Shown here: in pieces, positions 63,201-64,000 of the stretch
Numbering within the stretch: the stretch's first letter is position 1
How the letters are laid out: the number at the start of each line of letters is the position of its first letter
DNA from: Liriodendron chinense
Taxonomy: Eukaryota; Streptophyta; Magnoliopsida; Magnoliales; Magnoliaceae
Direction: 5' to 3'
NCBI GenBank assembly: GCA_003013855.2
Contig: PVNU02000773.1
Span: 434,001-498,000 of the forward strand
Length of the DNA stretch: 64,000 nucleotides
The notes under the pieces: model-generated
Told to the model about the DNA's origin: nothing
What the model saw: only the letters and a program-made list of their open reading frames with translations
Databases searched by the model: none
Program-made: the position numbers and the translations under genes

Positions 63201-63419
63201 GGCCTCTACTCTCTCTTCATAGTGGGACGTGGTGGGCAGGGCTGGTCGGCATTAACTTCCGGGTTGACTGAATGGGCAGAATGTCCAGAGCTAGGACCCC
63301 TTGGTGACACTCTCGCTGCATCCGATTTTTCGACTACAGCTTCTGCCTTGATAATCAAACAACATAATCCAACAAAAGAAGAGGAAGACGAATTGGATGA
63401 CGAGTTCTCAGTCACATGA
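54013..63419 (+). CDS. cation/H+ antiporter, CHX family (CPA2), four exons, 831 aa
   Basis: Exons 54013-54195, 58333-59421, 59545-60141 and 62793-63419 join in phase 0 to 831 codons, the usual CHX size. Exon 1 holds the first membrane segment (PLLIFDFLVIVIGGKILGPI). Exon 2 holds the Na+/H+ exchanger domain: ASPILTRLITELK, then the family's Asn-Asp ion-site pair at about residues 204-205 (SAGIMNDMVTM), and NIKG with the conserved Lys at about 411. Exons 3-4 form the soluble CHX C-terminal region (RIMVCVHGIHNIPAAINIIE; RAPCSVGILVDRGLGG; VAVIFIGGCDDREALAYATR). Family knowledge: CHX proteins exchange K+ or Na+ for H+ at endomembranes or plasma membrane. The usual GPS-type motif after the first helix is diverged (VGMGMGAF). 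Introns 1 (4.1 kb) and 3 (2.7 kb) carry MITEs. Which CHX subgroup is uncertain. Confidence 0.93.
54201..54253 (+). repeat. CT microsatellite at the start of CHX intron 1
   Basis: An almost pure CT run of about 50 bp with two CCC interruptions, starting 5 bp after the splice donor GT. Confidence 0.92.
54254..55329. other. CHX intron 1, proximal part
   Basis: AT-rich. The part from about 55000 may be decayed copia linker sequence preceding the RT relic. No other feature seen. Confidence 0.4.
55330..55700 (+). pseudogene. Ty1/copia RT relic in CHX intron 1
   Basis: Frame-broken sequence with KWIYKL (55362), a TRYVW*LNL-like equivalent of the RYKARLVA block, and EEIYIEQPMAEA (about 55577-55612), equivalent to the copia RT EEIYMEQPEGF block. 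Many stops; clearly dead. Confidence 0.65.
55728..56180. repeat. foldback MITE in CHX intron 1
   Basis: Starts GATTGCCTGC like the copies at 52.3-53.3 kb. Arms GGGTCCACCATGATTTTTGT and TACATCATCATGTGGCCCAC; core CTTGATCAGAGC. Followed by a GA run at 56205-56225. Confidence 0.6.
56228..56325 (+). repeat. 48-bp tandem duplication of a MITE end
   Basis: Two copies of a unit with GACATGTGAAACATCC, then ATGGACCTCATCATGATGTA (second copy), differing at several bases. They form the left end of the next MITE copy. Confidence 0.8.
56326..56730. repeat. foldback MITE in CHX intron 1
   Basis: Left arm TTCACACCGTCCATCCATTT; right arm TGATGGATTGTGTGGATCTA with AATTACACATGGCAA matching the duplicated left end in inverse. 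Core AGATGTTAGATGGCAAAAAC. Confidence 0.6.
56870..57185. repeat. partial MITE in CHX intron 1
   Basis: Left half with GAGCCCACCTCTATGTATGA and ATGGTACCAAAAGCG, then the core ATGGATGGTCAATAACCATT. The right arm is incomplete. GGGTGAGACCC words occur twice at its start and in inverse near 57235. Confidence 0.45.
57215..57700. repeat. foldback MITE in CHX intron 1
   Basis: Left GTGTGCCTTCAACACAGAAT with TCCGCACTCTTCATTCATTT; right ATGATGGACGGTGTGAATCT with TATAGTAGGCCCAAGG. Core CAGATGGCAAATAAACCTA. Confidence 0.55.
57960..58270. repeat. short MITE copy just before CHX exon 2
   Basis: Starts with AGATTGCCTGC as in copies at 52.3-53.3 kb; arms TTTTATCCATGCCGGTCATC and ACGGCATGGATAAAACACAA. Shortened centre. 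It ends about 60 bp before the exon 2 acceptor. Confidence 0.55.
58333..59421 (+). CDS. CHX exon 2 (363 codons)
   Basis: Acceptor GGCAG|GTT; encodes helices 2-12 of the exchanger domain. Donor CGT|GTAAGC, phase 0. Contains the Asn-Asp pair and the NIKG motif. Confidence 0.93.
59545..60141 (+). CDS. CHX exon 3 (199 codons)
   Basis: Acceptor TTTCAG|GAT. Encodes the end of the last helix (LLTVTYIPLVVRNIIKRARK) and the first half of the cytosolic domain. Donor AGG|GTATGT. The preceding 123-bp intron has no in-frame stop, so a simple frame reading runs straight through it. Confidence 0.92.
60240..60645. repeat. foldback MITE in CHX intron 3
   Basis: Left arm GGGCCCAAAGATCATGTTTG and CCTCCATTCATTTTTCCAGC; right arm CAAAATGGATGGAAGTCGTG, GATAAAACATATAAATCTTG and GTGAGGCCCAC. 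Core TGCCATCCAACCTTTTGATT. Confidence 0.65.
60811..61020. mobile_element. short inverted-repeat element with GCGTGGATTAGGTACTACC ends
   Basis: The left end GGCGTGGATGAGGTACTACT pairs with the inverse of the right end GTAGTACCTAATCCACGCTC, followed by GAGCCTGTCCT-type arms on both sides. The terminus closely resembles that of the 9-bp-TSD element at 49915-50440, although the interior is different. No matching flank duplication. Confidence 0.65.
61059..61789. mobile_element. hAT-like non-autonomous element, 731 bp, 8-bp TSD ATGATACC
   Basis: Ends TAAGGCCATCAAGGGTTCGG and CCGTTGACAGCCCTA form imperfect inverted repeats of the hAT type TAGGGCTGTCAA. ATGATACC flanks both sides (61051-61058, 61790-61797). 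The interior repeats CGGATC/GATCCG words in inverted order and includes a poly-C run (61326-61343) and a CT-rich stretch to about 61530. No transposase. It lies in CHX intron 3. Confidence 0.85.
61798..62444. other. CHX intron 3, decayed repeat sequence
   Basis: Contains recurring GATCATCCGATCA, ATGGTCCATATTAA and GGACAGTCCA words suggestive of an old dispersed repeat. No ends and no coding region. Confidence 0.35.
62445..62530. repeat. GGCCGTTACGG-type dispersed repeat, copy 3
   Basis: TATTAGCCGTTGTGATATGG and GCTGTAACGGCCATTACAAT followed by an A-rich run; fragment of the family also seen at 3735-3925 and 11600-11800. Confidence 0.4.
62793..63419 (+). CDS. CHX exon 4 (208 codons and stop)
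   Basis: Acceptor AACACAG|GTG. Encodes VLKRAPCSVGILVDRGLGGN through to an acidic tail TKEEEDELDDEFSVT and TGA at 63417. The GTG is an internal Val codon, not a start. Confidence 0.93.
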   Translation: MLKRAPCSVGILVDRGLGGNSQLSASGGGTQQVAVIFIGGCDDREALAYATRMADHPGIKLTAIRFLIEAGADTASVRTSTDRILTDIHELEKEMTLDDECFANFYERNVADGRVGYVEKYVINGAETVANLRALEGLYSLFIVGRGGQGWSALTSGLTEWAECPELGPLGDTLAASDFSTTASALIIKQHNPTKEEEDELDDEFSVT

Positions 63420-64000
63420 ACTGACGTTTTTTTGTGTTTGTGTTTGTGTTTTCTTTTTAACTTCTTCTGTTGTAATTTCAGTGTTTTGTGTTCATATAAT
63501 CTTTTACGAAAGGATCCATGTTCTTTATGTTTGGCAATACAATATCCATCACCTTCTTATATTGTTCCTTAATGAGGATTAATGACCCAGAATAATCATG
63601 TGCACCTCTAGATGGTGCAAATTCAATTGTTGTGCACTTCAAATCATGATCAAATGGTGATAATGAAGGTGCTTCTTGTTGATGGTGGCCGCCCAACACA
63701 TGATCAAACGGCTAGCTATAGAAGTTTTTGTTCCCTTCTCAAAGCTCTTATGAATGGAATGATTTTAGGAGATTGGGACCTCTTCAATAGAGCAGCAAAA
63801 CTCCATTACATGAACCACATAAGGTGGGCATGGTCAGTTCATCCATTGGGCCCACTGTTGATGGGTTGTGGCCCAAAAATCGCACCAATGGAATGATTCA
63901 AGACACGAGGAACTTTTAACTATCGATCAATAATGCCTATTTATGTTTCAACCATCTAATTGCAGGTGCCTAAAAAAACATAGTAGCTAAGAGTAGGTAA
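63420..64000 (+). other. CHX 3' UTR and downstream sequence
   Basis: Begins with a T/G-rich stretch after the stop codon. No clear polyadenylation signal or further gene before the right edge. The small plus-strand frame near 63612-63896 has no family resemblance. Confidence 0.4.

Noticed and set aside
1..64000. tRNA, rRNA or other structured RNA genes
   Set aside because: I looked for tRNA-like A/B boxes and obvious cloverleaf stretches and found none convincing; only tRNA-complementary primer binding sites of retroelements.

Overview
The window is nuclear plant DNA. It has GT-AG spliced genes with plant-specific family members, plant-type Ty1/copia, Ty3/gypsy and LINE relics, and very many inverted-repeat MITEs built on a motif reading roughly GGGCCCACCATGATGTATG...CACCGTCCATCC. 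I associate that MITE type with magnoliid-like genomes, but this is an impression and not a proof. I see no bacterial, organellar or viral gene cluster.

Two host genes are present, transcribed divergently. (1) Minus strand, window left edge to 36850: the first 12 exons (667 codons, all phases consistent) of an EFR3 / SEMI-ROLLED LEAF 2-type armadillo protein. This membrane scaffold family recruits PI4-kinase. Its 3' part lies outside the window. Intron 1 (18 kb) and intron 5 (9.2 kb) are swollen by transposons, yet every visible exon is open. Intron 10 reads as a GC-AG intron, and the donor of exon 5 sits directly on a TA microsatellite. (2) Plus strand, 54013-63419: a complete four-exon cation/H+ antiporter of the CHX family (831 aa). 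Its introns 1 and 3 are filled with MITEs.

Mobile DNA, left to right: LINE 3' ends (1-314, 3.3 kb, 4.1-4.4 kb); an LTR-like block (4.4-6.2 kb); a 2.65-kb solo LTR with a 5-bp duplication (6711-9362); foldback MITEs (10.5-11.4 kb); a hAT-like foldback element (15408-16398); decayed copia pieces (20.2-24.9 kb); a decayed chromovirus-type gypsy element with both LTRs (24970-31626); a Harbinger/Tourist-like MITE (34711-35198); a long interval of nested repeats (38.3-53.3 kb) holding a well-delimited but internally deleted copia element (40816-49212, TSD ATATA, two 466-bp LTRs about 98% alike); a foldback MITE with a perfect 9-bp duplication (49915-50440); and a hAT-like element with an 8-bp duplication in CHX intron 3 (61059-61789).

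No convincing new functional system was found. The points most worth checking are the unusual splice sites in the EFR3 gene, the complementary GA/CT tracts around CHX exon 1, the symmetric CHX intron 2 without stop codons, and the foldback MITE family whose ends tie it to Mutator-type transposition.
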